A stretch of 64,000 bases of DNA. Origin: Bacillus sp. CECT 9360 (GTDB taxonomy: Bacteria > Bacillota > Bacilli > Bacillales > DSM-1321). Every line of letters starts with the position of its first letter. Position 1 is the stretch's first letter. A program made the translations under genes and the position numbers. The notes beneath the pieces are model-generated. The model saw only the letters and a list, made by a program, of their open reading frames with translations. It ran no database searches and was not told the origin of the DNA. Of this stretch, positions 44,380 through 53,007 are shown piece after piece. The stretch lies in NCBI RefSeq assembly GCF_918741275.1, contig NZ_CAKKNA010000002.1, positions 310,001 to 374,000 on the forward strand. The letters run 5' to 3'.

Positions 44380-45222
44380 ATGTATTTGACGATAGATGGG
44401 ATTGAAAAGAGCTTTTTAAATGAAAAAAAAGACAAAGTACAGGTGCTCGATGAAATTAATATTAATGTTGAAAAGGGAAGCTTCGTGTCGATTGTCGGGC
44501 CATCGGGCTGCGGGAAATCGACCCTCCTTTATTTAATTGCCGGACTTGAAAAGGCTGATAAAGGAGAGATCCGTGTAGCCGGAAATAAGGTGACAAAACC
44601 AGGACCGGACCGGGTTGTCGTTTTCCAGGAAGCAGGATTGTTTCCGTGGCTGACAGTCCTTGAAAATGTCACATATGGCTTAAAGATAAAGAAGATGCCC
44701 AAAGAAGAAGCGAAGGCGAAGGCAATGGACATTTTAAAAATGGTCCACCTTAGCCGCTATGTGGATTCCTATCCCCATCAGCTATCCGGAGGCATGAAGC
44801 AAAGGGTTGCCATCGCAAGGGCTTTGGTGATGGAACCAGACATTTTGTTGATGGATGAGCCATTTTCGGCACTTGATGAACAAACAAGAATGGTATTGCA
44901 CAGAGAACTGCTTGAAATTTGGAGAAAAACAAAAGTAACGATCTTTTTTGTCACCCATAATATTCGTGAAGCCGTTCTCCTCTCGGAACAGGTTATCGTC
45001 TTTGCTACGCGCCCGGGGAAAATCAAGGAGACGATTTCCATACCATCGATGAAAGATGGCGTCATGCCGGACAGTGTTACCTTAAATACCGAACAAAGGA
45101 TTCTGTCCATTTTGCAGGAGGAAATCGAAAAAGTACTGAAGGAGGAAATCGGAGATGATTACAGCTTTAAGACGAATCATATTCATCGGAATGATAGCGG
45201 TGATATGGGAAGTAACATCTAG
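44380..45222 (+). CDS. ABC transporter ATPase, SsuB/TauB/NrtD type
   Basis: A 280-residue ATPase of a nitrate/sulfonate/taurine-type importer. Walker A is GPSGCGKST (about 37-45), the signature is LSGGMKQRVAIARAL, Walker B is ILLMDEPFSALDEQ, and RPGKIKETISI marks the family end. ATG 44380 has GAGGTG six bases upstream. It overlaps the permease gene by 68 bases in a different frame; both ends look natural for this family (tail DMGSNI), so no frameshift is implied. Confidence 0.9.
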   Translation: MYLTIDGIEKSFLNEKKDKVQVLDEININVEKGSFVSIVGPSGCGKSTLLYLIAGLEKADKGEIRVAGNKVTKPGPDRVVVFQEAGLFPWLTVLENVTYGLKIKKMPKEEAKAKAMDILKMVHLSRYVDSYPHQLSGGMKQRVAIARALVMEPDILLMDEPFSALDEQTRMVLHRELLEIWRKTKVTIFFVTHNIREAVLLSEQVIVFATRPGKIKETISIPSMKDGVMPDSVTLNTEQRILSILQEEIEKVLKEEIGDDYSFKTNHIHRNDSGDMGSNI

Positions 45223-45907
45223 ACTTTCCGGTCTTCCTGAGTTCATGTTTCCGAGCCTGACCCAGGTATTCGAAACACTGTTTAATGGATTGATAAGCGG
45301 ACAAATAACAGCAGCGATTGGGAAAAGTCTCGGTCGCATTCTGCTTGGGTTTACCATTGCGATTATTATAGGCCTTATTTTAGGTTACTTCATTTGGCGT
45401 TATAAGCTCATTGAAGATACACTTGGTTTTATCGTAACGGCCTTGCAGTCAATTCCGAGTATTGTTTGGTTTCCATTGGCGATCATTTGGTTCGGGTTAA
45501 ATGATTTCTCGATATTATTTATTGTCACCATTGGAGCGACCTGGACGATGACCGTAAATGCAACAAGCGGATTCAGAAATGTTCCCCAGCTCTATCAAAG
45601 GGTTGCGAAAACATATGGATCAAGCGGTTTTCATTTTCTGCGCACCGTTATCCTGCCAGCCTCCGTTCCACAAATTATTTCCGGTTTGCGTATCGCCTGG
45701 GCCTTTTCCTGGCGCGCGTTAATGGCCGGTGAATTGCTCGGCGGCGGCGGCGGCCTTGGTCAATTGCTGGAAATGGGAAGATCGCTCGGACAAATGGATC
45801 TGGTTATTTCGGTCATGATCATCATTGCGGTCATAGGAACGATTGTAGATAATGTCGTTTTCTCCCGTCTGGAACGCAATGTCCAAACAAAATGGGGGAT
45901 TAGCTAA
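45155..45907 (+). CDS. ABC transporter permease, SsuC/TauC type
   Basis: A 250-residue permease with six helices. The EAA-loop appears as RVAKTYGSSGFHFLRTVILPASVPQIISGLRI. GELLGGGGGLGQLLEMGR is the characteristic C-terminal motif. AAGGAGGAAATCGGAG precedes ATG 45155, inside the ATPase gene. Cognate substrate may be aliphatic sulfonate, taurine, or another organosulfur or nitrogen compound. Confidence 0.9.
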   Translation: MITALRRIIFIGMIAVIWEVTSRLSGLPEFMFPSLTQVFETLFNGLISGQITAAIGKSLGRILLGFTIAIIIGLILGYFIWRYKLIEDTLGFIVTALQSIPSIVWFPLAIIWFGLNDFSILFIVTIGATWTMTVNATSGFRNVPQLYQRVAKTYGSSGFHFLRTVILPASVPQIISGLRIAWAFSWRALMAGELLGGGGGLGQLLEMGRSLGQMDLVISVMIIIAVIGTIVDNVVFSRLERNVQTKWGIS

Positions 45908-45949
45908 CAGCATTCAAAGAAAATCACAGAAGAATAAGGAGAGAAAATT

Positions 45950-46960
45950 ATGTTTAAAAAATCAATGTTCTACCTTTTCATTTCCGTATTGTTTATTGGA
46001 ATAGTAAGCGGGTGTGCGCAATCGGGAGATGATGGATCGAACGGTTCCGGCGAAAAAAACGTGAAGATTGGTTACTTTCCAAACTTAACGCACAGCGCGA
46101 CCATCGTTGCTCTTGAAAAAGGTTATTTTAAAGAAGAATTTGGTGAAGATGTAAAGATTGAAACAAAAACGGTAAGTAATGGCGGATTATTTATGGAAGC
46201 TATGGCGACAAAGGCAATCGATGTCGGTACAGTCGGTCCTGGTCCTTTGCTAAACTTCTACGAGAAAAACCCTGAATACCATCTTATTTCCGGTGCGGTA
46301 AATGGTGGTGCTGTCCTTGTTGCAAATGAAGGAAGCGGTATTAAAGACCTGGCTGATTTGGATGGAAAAAAAGTTGCGATCCCTGTTATCGGAAGCACTC
46401 AGGATGTCATGCTTAGAAAGGCGCTTCAAGAAGTAGATTTAAAACCAAAAACAAACGGCGGTACCGTTGAATTGCATGCAGCAGCACCTGCCGATACTGC
46501 TTCACTTTTCGTTCAAAAATCAGTCGATGCAGCAGCAACCCAAGAACCTTGGGGCTATGTACTTGAAAATCAAGCAAAAGGAAAATTGTTGCTGGATTGG
46601 GATGAATTCGCTTGGGGAAAAGAGTCGACAAATACGGTAGTGGCCGCGAGAAAAGACTTTCTTGAAAAAGAAGATCTAACTACATCTTATTTGAATGCCC
46701 ATAAGAAAGCAGTAGACTTTATCCAAAATAATCCTGAAGAAAGCCAAGAGCTGGTAATTATGCATCTTAAGGAATTAACTGGTAAAGAGTTAAACAAAGA
46801 AGAAGTTGCAGCCGCATTTTCACGCTTACAGGTAACAACAGAGGTTAATGAAAAAGTCATTCAGGAAATGGCGGATATCAGCAAAGAAGCTGGATACGTG
46901 ACCAGCAGTGATATTGACGGCTTAATCAATCAGAAATTGCTTGAGGAAGTTAATAATTAA
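45950..46960 (+). CDS. Substrate-binding lipoprotein, SsuA/TauA/NrtA type
   Basis: A 336-residue lipoprotein. The signal sequence ends in the lipobox VSGC (Cys about 22). The fold shows the family pattern KIGYFPNLTHSATIVALEKG, VGTVGPGPLLNFYEKNP, and QEPWGYVLENQAKG. It captures substrate outside the cell for the permease pair upstream. No desulfonation genes (ssuD-like) are beside it, so the substrate is open; the nearby FbpB peptide and Mo enzyme do not decide it. Confidence 0.9.
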   Translation: MFKKSMFYLFISVLFIGIVSGCAQSGDDGSNGSGEKNVKIGYFPNLTHSATIVALEKGYFKEEFGEDVKIETKTVSNGGLFMEAMATKAIDVGTVGPGPLLNFYEKNPEYHLISGAVNGGAVLVANEGSGIKDLADLDGKKVAIPVIGSTQDVMLRKALQEVDLKPKTNGGTVELHAAAPADTASLFVQKSVDAAATQEPWGYVLENQAKGKLLLDWDEFAWGKESTNTVVAARKDFLEKEDLTTSYLNAHKKAVDFIQNNPEESQELVIMHLKELTGKELNKEEVAAAFSRLQVTTEVNEKVIQEMADISKEAGYVTSSDIDGLINQKLLEEVNN

Positions 46961-46967
46961 ATGTTTT

Positions 46968-47007
46968 GCGGCAGGAGCGTTGATAAACAGCGCTCTTGTC
47001 GTTTTTA
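46968..47007 (+). terminator. Terminator of the ABC operon
   Basis: GCGGCAGGAGCGTTG and CAGCGCTCTTGTCG arms (with G-U pairs) followed by TTTTTATTTTT. Confidence 0.85.
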
Positions 47008-47128
47008 TTTTTCACTAAAAAATACGGAAGTTTAATGGAAGAAAAGAATAATCAGAGAATGTTTGTGTAACAGCAGAATTGTAAATTTTGCAACAAAACG
47101 CTTTCCATTTTGACTGACTCATTTTTCC

Positions 47129-47196
47129 TTTCTGCATAAGTGCAACTACGCCTCTGTCTTCGCCTTTAAAAAGCTCGCCAATCGACGAGTTTTCTA
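47129..47196. repeat. Dispersed repeat, second copy
   Basis: CTTTCTGCATAAGTGCAACT, then ACGCCTCTGTCTTCG and CGACGAGTTTTCT match 38712-38775 in about four of five positions. Both have a short CTCG...CGAG hairpin at the end. Confidence 0.68.
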
Positions 47197-47240
47197 ATAA
47201 AATAGAGATATTGCTTTATGAAAGAGGAGGAGATTTTTTA

Positions 47241-48227
47241 ATGGTTCGTTTCGGGATAGTCGGTACTAATTGGATAACAGAAAAGTTTTTGGATGGTGCC
47301 AGTCTGGTAGAGGATTTTACATTAAATGCAGTCTATTCTCGTACAAATGACAAAGCCGTGGAGTTTGCTGAAAGATATGGTGTGGAGAACACGTTTACCG
47401 ATTTAGAGAGCATGGCAAAAAGCGATTTGATTGATGCCGTGTATATTGCCAGCCCAAATTCCTTGCATGCCGAACAGGCACAAATCTTTTTAAGAAATAA
47501 GAAGCATGTCTTATGTGAAAAGCCTATTGCATCGAATAGCCACGAGTTAAAGCAAATGATTCAAACAGCGAAAGAAAATAATGTTCTATTAATGGAAGCA
47601 ATGAAATCCACTTTCCTTCCTAATTTTCAAAGTGTACAAGAGAATTTACATAAAATCGGCACGGTACGAAAGTTTTTTGCGAACTACTGTCAGTATTCCT
47701 CCCGTTATGATGCCTATAAAGAAGGAAAGGTATTGAACGCATTTAAGCCTGAGTTTTCTAACGGGGCATTAATGGATATTGGGATATACTGCATTTATCC
47801 GCTCGTGGTTTTATACGGGAAACCTTCACGTGTCCAGGCGAATGGCTTTCTTTTGGATACGGGTGTCGATGGGGAAGGTAGTGTGCTTCTCACTTATGAA
47901 GGCATGGAAGCAACCGTAATGTATTCTAAAATTACTGATTCCACACTGCCATCTGAACTCCAAGGAGAAGATGGAAATATCAGGATTGATCGGATCTCTA
48001 CTCAAGAAAAAGTTGAAATTCACCGCCGTGACGGATCGATTGAAGATATTACCGTCCAGCAAGTTAGTAACGGAATGTACTATGAAGCTAAGGAATTTGC
48101 TGATTTAATTCAGGCAGGAAAGATAGAGTCGGATAAAAACACTTTTAGCAATTCAATGATTGTAATGGAGATATTAGATGAAGTCCGAAAGCAGATAGGG
48201 GTCGTTTATCCAGGGGACCCGAAATAA
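47241..48227 (+). CDS. Gfo/Idh/MocA-family oxidoreductase
   Basis: A 328-residue NAD(P)-dependent oxidoreductase. The Rossmann start MVRFGIVGTNW, the VYIASPNSLHAEQA loop, and LCEKPIASN, whose EKP lysine is catalytic (near residue 93), define the family. The C-terminal domain has GALMDIGIYCIYPL. ATG 47241 follows AGAGGAGGAGATTTTTTA. Substrates are sugars, inositols or related compounds; none can be assigned. It is alone in its unit. Confidence 0.9.
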   Translation: MVRFGIVGTNWITEKFLDGASLVEDFTLNAVYSRTNDKAVEFAERYGVENTFTDLESMAKSDLIDAVYIASPNSLHAEQAQIFLRNKKHVLCEKPIASNSHELKQMIQTAKENNVLLMEAMKSTFLPNFQSVQENLHKIGTVRKFFANYCQYSSRYDAYKEGKVLNAFKPEFSNGALMDIGIYCIYPLVVLYGKPSRVQANGFLLDTGVDGEGSVLLTYEGMEATVMYSKITDSTLPSELQGEDGNIRIDRISTQEKVEIHRRDGSIEDITVQQVSNGMYYEAKEFADLIQAGKIESDKNTFSNSMIVMEILDEVRKQIGVVYPGDPK

Positions 48228-48247
48228 TAAGTTATCTTCTGTTTAAT

Positions 48248-48480
48248 GCTTCCGCTTTTCGCGTTGTTTTAGAAAATATAAAATATTTCCTTGAATGTAA
48301 AGAATTGGTGTCCAACGCCTAACCTCGACGCACAGGACGTGCAAGTGCCGACGTCGCCACAGGACGTGGCGGTCTTAGTCGGCCTCGGGTCATAAGCCAA
48401 ACCGCTGTTTCGCTTTAGCAACTGCCTCCTCGCGGTTCGTCTTATGCTTGTCGGGGCTGACCAAGGCGCTTCCGCTTTTC
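48248..48480. repeat. GC-rich dispersed repeat bounded by direct repeats
   Basis: GCTTCCGCTTTTC occurs at both ends (48248-48260 and 48468-48480). Between them are CGACGCACAGGACGTGC, GCCGACGTCGCCACAGGACG and TGGCGGTCTTAGTCGG, a pattern I know from many Bacillaceae intergenic regions. A degenerate partial copy is at 15860-15920. The base composition is clearly higher in GC than neighbours. No gene in 48228-48573. Confidence 0.75.
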
Positions 48481-48573
48481 TTCTTATATCAAGCAACTTA
48501 TTAGACATCCTATATCTATAAGAGTATAAGATATAGATACCAATAAAATCTTTAAAGATGGAAGGGTTGCACG

Positions 48574-49224
48574 ATGTCACTTAACATAAAAGTCTACTCC
48601 GATTATGTGTGTCCGTTCTGTTTTCTGGCAGAAGAGCCGTTAAAAGAGGCAGTTAAAGGGAAAGATGTAGAAATTGAATGGATGCCTTTTGAGCTTCGGC
48701 CATTTCCTAATAAAACCTTGCTTCCAGAAGAGGATTATTTGCAAACCACCTGGAAGCAATCTGTCTATCCAATGGCAGAAAGGCTTGGAGTCGAGATCGT
48801 ATTGCCGAAAGTATCCCCACAGCCATACACTCACTTAGCATTCGAAGGATTTCAATATGCGAAGGAAAAAGGCAAGGCCAATGAATACAATGACCGGATG
48901 CTTCGCGCCTTTTTCCAAGAGGAAAAGGATATCGGTAATGTCGAAGTGCTTACCGAATTAGCAGGCGAACTTGGTCTGGATCGGAACGAGTTCAAACAAA
49001 TCTTGGACACAAGAAAATATAAAGAAGCGCATCAGAAAGCTCTCGAGCATGCTTATAATGAAGCGGATATTCAGGCGGTTCCGACATTCATAATCGGAGA
49101 AACCAAGACCGCGGGGATTCTCTCAAAAGAAAAATTAGAAGCAATCATTGAGGACGAGCTTAAAAAGCAAAAGCAAGACGACTTTCCGGAAGGCCTCGCC
49201 TGCGGAATTGACGGTTTTTGCTAA
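48574..49224 (+). CDS. DsbA/FrnE-like thiol oxidoreductase
   Basis: A 216-residue cytosolic FrnE-type protein. The thioredoxin motif is CPFC with Cys13 and Cys16, a helical insert covers about 60-155, and the cis-Pro loop is in VPTFIIG (about 168). An additional C-terminal tail GLACGIDGFC has two cysteines. ATG 48574 follows GATGGAAGGGTTGCACG. It has an intact active site, unlike its paralog at 33244-33840, and shares the strings KDVEIEWMPFELRP and QAVPTF with it. HesB-like protein follows after 18 bases. Confidence 0.92.
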   Translation: MSLNIKVYSDYVCPFCFLAEEPLKEAVKGKDVEIEWMPFELRPFPNKTLLPEEDYLQTTWKQSVYPMAERLGVEIVLPKVSPQPYTHLAFEGFQYAKEKGKANEYNDRMLRAFFQEEKDIGNVEVLTELAGELGLDRNEFKQILDTRKYKEAHQKALEHAYNEADIQAVPTFIIGETKTAGILSKEKLEAIIEDELKKQKQDDFPEGLACGIDGFC

Positions 49225-49242
49225 GAAACTGGAGGATGAAAT

Positions 49243-49548
49243 ATGAACTGTAAAATAAATCGCAACGCAGCAAAAGAAATAAAAAAAATGTTAAGCACTG
49301 AAGAAGCTGAAGGGAAAATGATTCGTGTTTTTGTAACGATAAACCACGTAGATCATGCCCATTATGACCTGAAGCTAGATACTCCGACAGAACATGATGA
49401 GATTGTGAAAACGGACAAAGACATCGATGTGATTCTTGATAAGCGCGAAGATTTTCTCGATGGAGTCTGGATTAAGTACTTTTATGTGCCAGAGGCAGGT
49501 TTTGAAATCACAAATCCAAATAAAGAAAGCCATGGCCACCGCCATTAA
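49243..49548 (+). CDS. HesB/IscA-like protein without cluster cysteines
   Basis: A 101-residue protein with the HesB fold pattern (NRNAAKEIKKMLSTEE, IRVFVTINHVDHAHYDLKLD, WIKYFYVPEAGFEITNPN). Real IscA/SufA proteins have three cysteines for Fe-S transfer; here the only Cys is residue 3, and the C-terminus is His-rich (HGHRH). It probably does not assemble clusters in the classic way; metal binding by the His tail is a guess. GGAGGATGAAAT precedes the ATG; operon with the DsbA/FrnE gene. Confidence 0.8.
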   Translation: MNCKINRNAAKEIKKMLSTEEAEGKMIRVFVTINHVDHAHYDLKLDTPTEHDEIVKTDKDIDVILDKREDFLDGVWIKYFYVPEAGFEITNPNKESHGHRH

Positions 49549-49553
49549 TTTCT

Positions 49554-49600
49554 GCAGCCAGGACCGGTAAAAACTTGCCGTCCTGGCTGTTTCTTTTTTG
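49554..49600 (+). terminator. Terminator after the HesB-like gene
   Basis: CAGCCAGGAC and GTCCTGGCTG arms followed by TTTCTTTTTT. Confidence 0.87.
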
Positions 49601-49657
49601 ACCAGCCGCTTCAACTTTGCTATCGTAAAAATATACTAAGTGGAAGGGTGATATATA

Positions 49658-50668
49658 ATGGGAGAGCAATTTAAAGCATTGTTTGTAAATAAAACGGAGA
49701 GTGATTTTTCCGTAAACATCAAGGATCTTACATTAAATGAACTGCCTGAAGGTGAAGTGTTAATTAATGTTGCATACTCCAGTGTCAATTTTAAAGATGG
49801 TTTAGCATCCATTCCAAAAGGCAATATTGTAAAATCCTATCCATTTATCCCCGGAATCGATTTGGCGGGGGTTGTCGTTTCCTCTACAGATTCCCGGTTC
49901 CGAGAAGGCGATGAAGTCATTGCGACAAGTTATGAGATTGGCGTCTCCCATTATGGCGGTTATAGTGAATATGCCCGGATCCCCGCAGAGTGGATTGTTC
50001 CACTTCCAGAAGGTTTAACGTTAAAAGAAGCGATGGTTTATGGAACAGCAGGCTTCACGGCTGCGTTATCGGTTCAGCAGTTGGAGGACGCCGGATTAAC
50101 CCCTGAAAAAGGAAAGGTACTTGTTACCGGAGCGACAGGAGGGGTTGGAAGCATAGCGGTTGCCATGCTTGCCAAAAGAGGATACCACGTTGTAGCCAGT
50201 ACAGGAAAAGAATCCGAACATGATTTTCTACATAAGATCGGCGCAAAAGAAGTGCTTTCTCGGGAAGAAGTATATAACGGGAAATTGAGGACACTTGATA
50301 AACAGGAATGGGCAGGTGCCGTCGATCCTGTCGGCGGGGAAACGCTTGCGGCTGTTTTAAGCAAACTGAATTATGGTGGAGCGGTCGCTGTCAGTGGCTT
50401 AACCGGCGGTACATCCGTGCCGACTGCTGTATTCCCATTCATTCTCCGCGCCGTCAAACTATTGGGGATAGACTCCGTGAATTGCCCGATGGAAGTACGC
50501 AAACCATTATGGACCCGGATGGCTACGGACTTGAAGCCCGATCACCTGTTGGAAGATATTCAAAAGGAAATAACTCTCGAAGAACTGCCTGACGCCCTGG
50601 GTGTTATTTTGGCAGGGAAGGCCAGAGGAAGAATGATTGTGAAGTTAGGGTACCCAACCCACAGTTAA
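49658..50668 (+). CDS. YhdH/YhfP-type NADPH oxidoreductase (AcuI-like)
   Basis: A 336-residue zinc-independent medium-chain dehydrogenase/reductase. An N-terminal GroES-like domain (NVAYSSVNFKDGLA, PGIDLAGVV) is followed by the cofactor domain with VTGATGGVGSIAVAMLAKRGY (about 150). YhdH/AcuI members reduce acryloyl-CoA or quinones with NADPH. ATG follows GTGGAAGGGTGATATATA. Monocistronic. Confidence 0.92.
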   Translation: MGEQFKALFVNKTESDFSVNIKDLTLNELPEGEVLINVAYSSVNFKDGLASIPKGNIVKSYPFIPGIDLAGVVVSSTDSRFREGDEVIATSYEIGVSHYGGYSEYARIPAEWIVPLPEGLTLKEAMVYGTAGFTAALSVQQLEDAGLTPEKGKVLVTGATGGVGSIAVAMLAKRGYHVVASTGKESEHDFLHKIGAKEVLSREEVYNGKLRTLDKQEWAGAVDPVGGETLAAVLSKLNYGGAVAVSGLTGGTSVPTAVFPFILRAVKLLGIDSVNCPMEVRKPLWTRMATDLKPDHLLEDIQKEITLEELPDALGVILAGKARGRMIVKLGYPTHS

Positions 50669-50730
50669 GAAAAAGACATAATTGCTACACTGCGCTCGCA
50701 TTGAATTCGATCCAGATAAAAATTTTTATA

Positions 50731-50776
50731 AGAGCCTGCTTCTCTTTTATAATAAAGGGTTGCAGGCTCTTTCTAT
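50731..50776 (+). terminator. Terminator after the AcuI-like gene
   Basis: AGAGCCTGC and GCAGGCTCT arms around a 21-base loop, then TTCTATTCTT. Confidence 0.78.
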
Positions 50777-51186
50777 TCTTCTTGGTCTATTACGATTTCA
50801 TTCTGCTGTGAAGCATTTCAACGGTCATTGGCAGTTAAATCGACTGTTAGAGATGAAAGATAACACAGTGAACTTATACCGAAAACTAATTTTCAGCATT
50901 TTCTGTGAAGTTTAGTTCCTATTAGTTTAGTGAAAATTAATACCAAGAGGCTAACTACTACATCTTGGATCATGACAATTGAAAAATGTAGTAGCAAACT
51001 CATAACGAATGTTCAGACCGAACCAATGCAGTTTAAAAAATTGAATTATATAATGGGCATCCTAAACGGATTTTTTACATCAATATTCAGTCCATAATTT
51101 AACCAAAATGAATAAGCCGGTTTTTCTTATATGATTTACTTCATAGTCTAAAAATAAAAAGCCAACTTGGAAGAAAGGGATACAAC
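50777..51186. other. Intergenic region before the gamma-glutamyltransferase gene
   Basis: About 410 AT-rich bases. I see no gene, repeat or structured RNA. GGAAGAAAGGGATACAAC at the end is the ggt ribosome site. Confidence 0.5.
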
Positions 51187-52869
51187 ATGAAAACGATCAT
51201 AAAAAACCAGAAGGCTAGAAAAAATGATACAAATAAGCAAAGAGCTGTCGCAGATTACGGAATGGTTGCAAGTGCAGTGGATGAAGCAACCAAGGTAGGT
51301 GCCGCGGTATTGAGACAGGGTGGAAACGCGATGGACGCAGTTGTTGCAGTCCAATTCGCATTGAGTGTTGTTGAGCCTTTTAATACAGGAATTGGAGCCA
51401 GTGGATATATTCTTCATTATGATAACAATAAAAAGGAAACGACGGTAATAAATGGGCATTCTCAGGCACCAAAAGCGATACAGGAGGATATGTTCATAGA
51501 CAGGGACGGAAACATCATTCCACACTTCGAGAGATCCACCCACGCATCGGCAGTAGCTATTCCCGGTATCATGAAGGGGATGGAGACCGCGTTAAATGAG
51601 TTCGGAACGATGTCTTTAGATAAGCTGATTGAACCTGCTGTTGCTCTCGCGGAGAACGGATTCAAAGTGAACTGGCAATGGGATTACGCCATACAGACGC
51701 TCATGCTTCGCATGGGGGATGAAGCGAAAGCTTTTTTCGCACCTGATGGAATGCCGAGAGTGGAGGGGGAATGGGTCAAGAATCCTAATCTTGCTAAAAC
51801 GCTGCGCATCCTCCAGAAAAAAGGCATCGACGCTCTTTACCATGGAGAAATAGGAGACGCCATCGTTGAAACCCTGCAAAAGATGGAAGGCATTCTTACA
51901 AAAGAGGATTTACAAAACTATCAAGTGGACATAGAAAAGCCTATGACAGGTAGCTATAAAGAATATGAAGTAGTAGTGCCTGGTCCCCCGAATGGTGGAG
52001 GGCCCAGTTTAATCCAGCTTCTTAAAATTCTTGAAGGTTTTCATTTAGAGCAATATCAAGTCGCCTCATGGGAAAAATACTACGTACTAGCCGAAGCAAT
52101 GAGGCTTACCTTTTCGGACAAACTGGCTTATATGGGTGATCCGGAATTCGTGGACATCCCGATGAAAGGACTACACCATCCGGACTATATAAAAGAAAGA
52201 CAAAATTTGATTAATTGGACCTCGAGAAACACGGAAATTGACTGTGGGAACCCGTGGCTGTATCAGGAAAGTACGAATAAGAAGGGTGAGGTAAAGGATT
52301 TTGAAACGGGTGGGGAGACGACCCACTTTACAGCGGTTGACAGATGGGGAAATATAGCCGCCTGTACATCTTCGATTGAGCATGTCATGGGTTCAGGAAT
52401 AATGGTGCCCGGCTATGGATTTCTGCTCAACAATGATTTGACTGATTTTTATCCTGAGCCGGGCCATAACAATAGCATCGAACCGAAAAAATATCCGGTC
52501 AGTGCAAAAACGCCTACGTTTGTTTTCAAAGACGGGAAACCTGTGTTAACGCTCGGCTCTCCGGGCGGGCCCACGATTGTTGCCTCTGTAGCACAGGTTC
52601 TCATCCATTTAATTGATTACAAGATGGATCTTAAGGATGCCATTGAGGAGCCAAGAATTTATAACAGTACGGCACCACTCGTTTGGTGGGAAGAAGGGCT
52701 GGATCAAAGCGCAAAAAATAAGCTTGAGCAAATGGGATTTGAATTTCCTGAGCTAGCGAAACCTATTGGGAATGTTCAGGCTATATTGATTGACCAGGAT
52801 CACGGGGACCTATATGGTGCGGCAGATTCAACCAGGCCTGGGTCGGCGATAGGTTTAAACAGGGAATAA
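51187..52869 (+). CDS. ggt: Gamma-glutamyltransferase family protein, apparently cytosolic
   Basis: A 560-residue Ntn hydrolase. The N-terminal ASAVDEATKVGAAVLRQGGNAMDA and the autoprocessing site TTHFTAVD with the nucleophile Thr near residue 378 are present, as are CTSSIEHVMGSG and GSPGGPTIV in the small subunit. Unlike classic secreted Bacillus Ggt or CapD, the N-terminus (MKTIIKNQKARK) is hydrophilic with no signal peptide. It would hydrolyse or transfer gamma-glutamyl groups inside the cell. An M20 peptidase follows closely, suggesting a shared substrate. Confidence 0.9.
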   Translation: MKTIIKNQKARKNDTNKQRAVADYGMVASAVDEATKVGAAVLRQGGNAMDAVVAVQFALSVVEPFNTGIGASGYILHYDNNKKETTVINGHSQAPKAIQEDMFIDRDGNIIPHFERSTHASAVAIPGIMKGMETALNEFGTMSLDKLIEPAVALAENGFKVNWQWDYAIQTLMLRMGDEAKAFFAPDGMPRVEGEWVKNPNLAKTLRILQKKGIDALYHGEIGDAIVETLQKMEGILTKEDLQNYQVDIEKPMTGSYKEYEVVVPGPPNGGGPSLIQLLKILEGFHLEQYQVASWEKYYVLAEAMRLTFSDKLAYMGDPEFVDIPMKGLHHPDYIKERQNLINWTSRNTEIDCGNPWLYQESTNKKGEVKDFETGGETTHFTAVDRWGNIAACTSSIEHVMGSGIMVPGYGFLLNNDLTDFYPEPGHNNSIEPKKYPVSAKTPTFVFKDGKPVLTLGSPGGPTIVASVAQVLIHLIDYKMDLKDAIEEPRIYNSTAPLVWWEEGLDQSAKNKLEQMGFEFPELAKPIGNVQAILIDQDHGDLYGAADSTRPGSAIGLNRE

Positions 52870-53007
52870 TCGTTTTTTAATTGCATTATTTGAGGAAACT
52901 AGTCATATCTTTTTCCTTATTTGTTACTCGCTTCACAAAATTCCCCGTTTATTTTCAAGCTTAGTGTGGAATTGAACAAATATAGAAAAAAAAAGGAGGC
53001 GTTCTCT

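Noticed and set aside
45155-45222. 68-base overlap of ABC ATPase and permease considered as a frameshift
   Set aside because: The permease has its own AAGGAGG and a family-like N-terminus, and the ATPase tail looks natural for the group.
50682-50915. 77-codon open frame after the AcuI-like gene
   Set aside because: It runs across the terminator hairpin, has no ribosome site and no family features.
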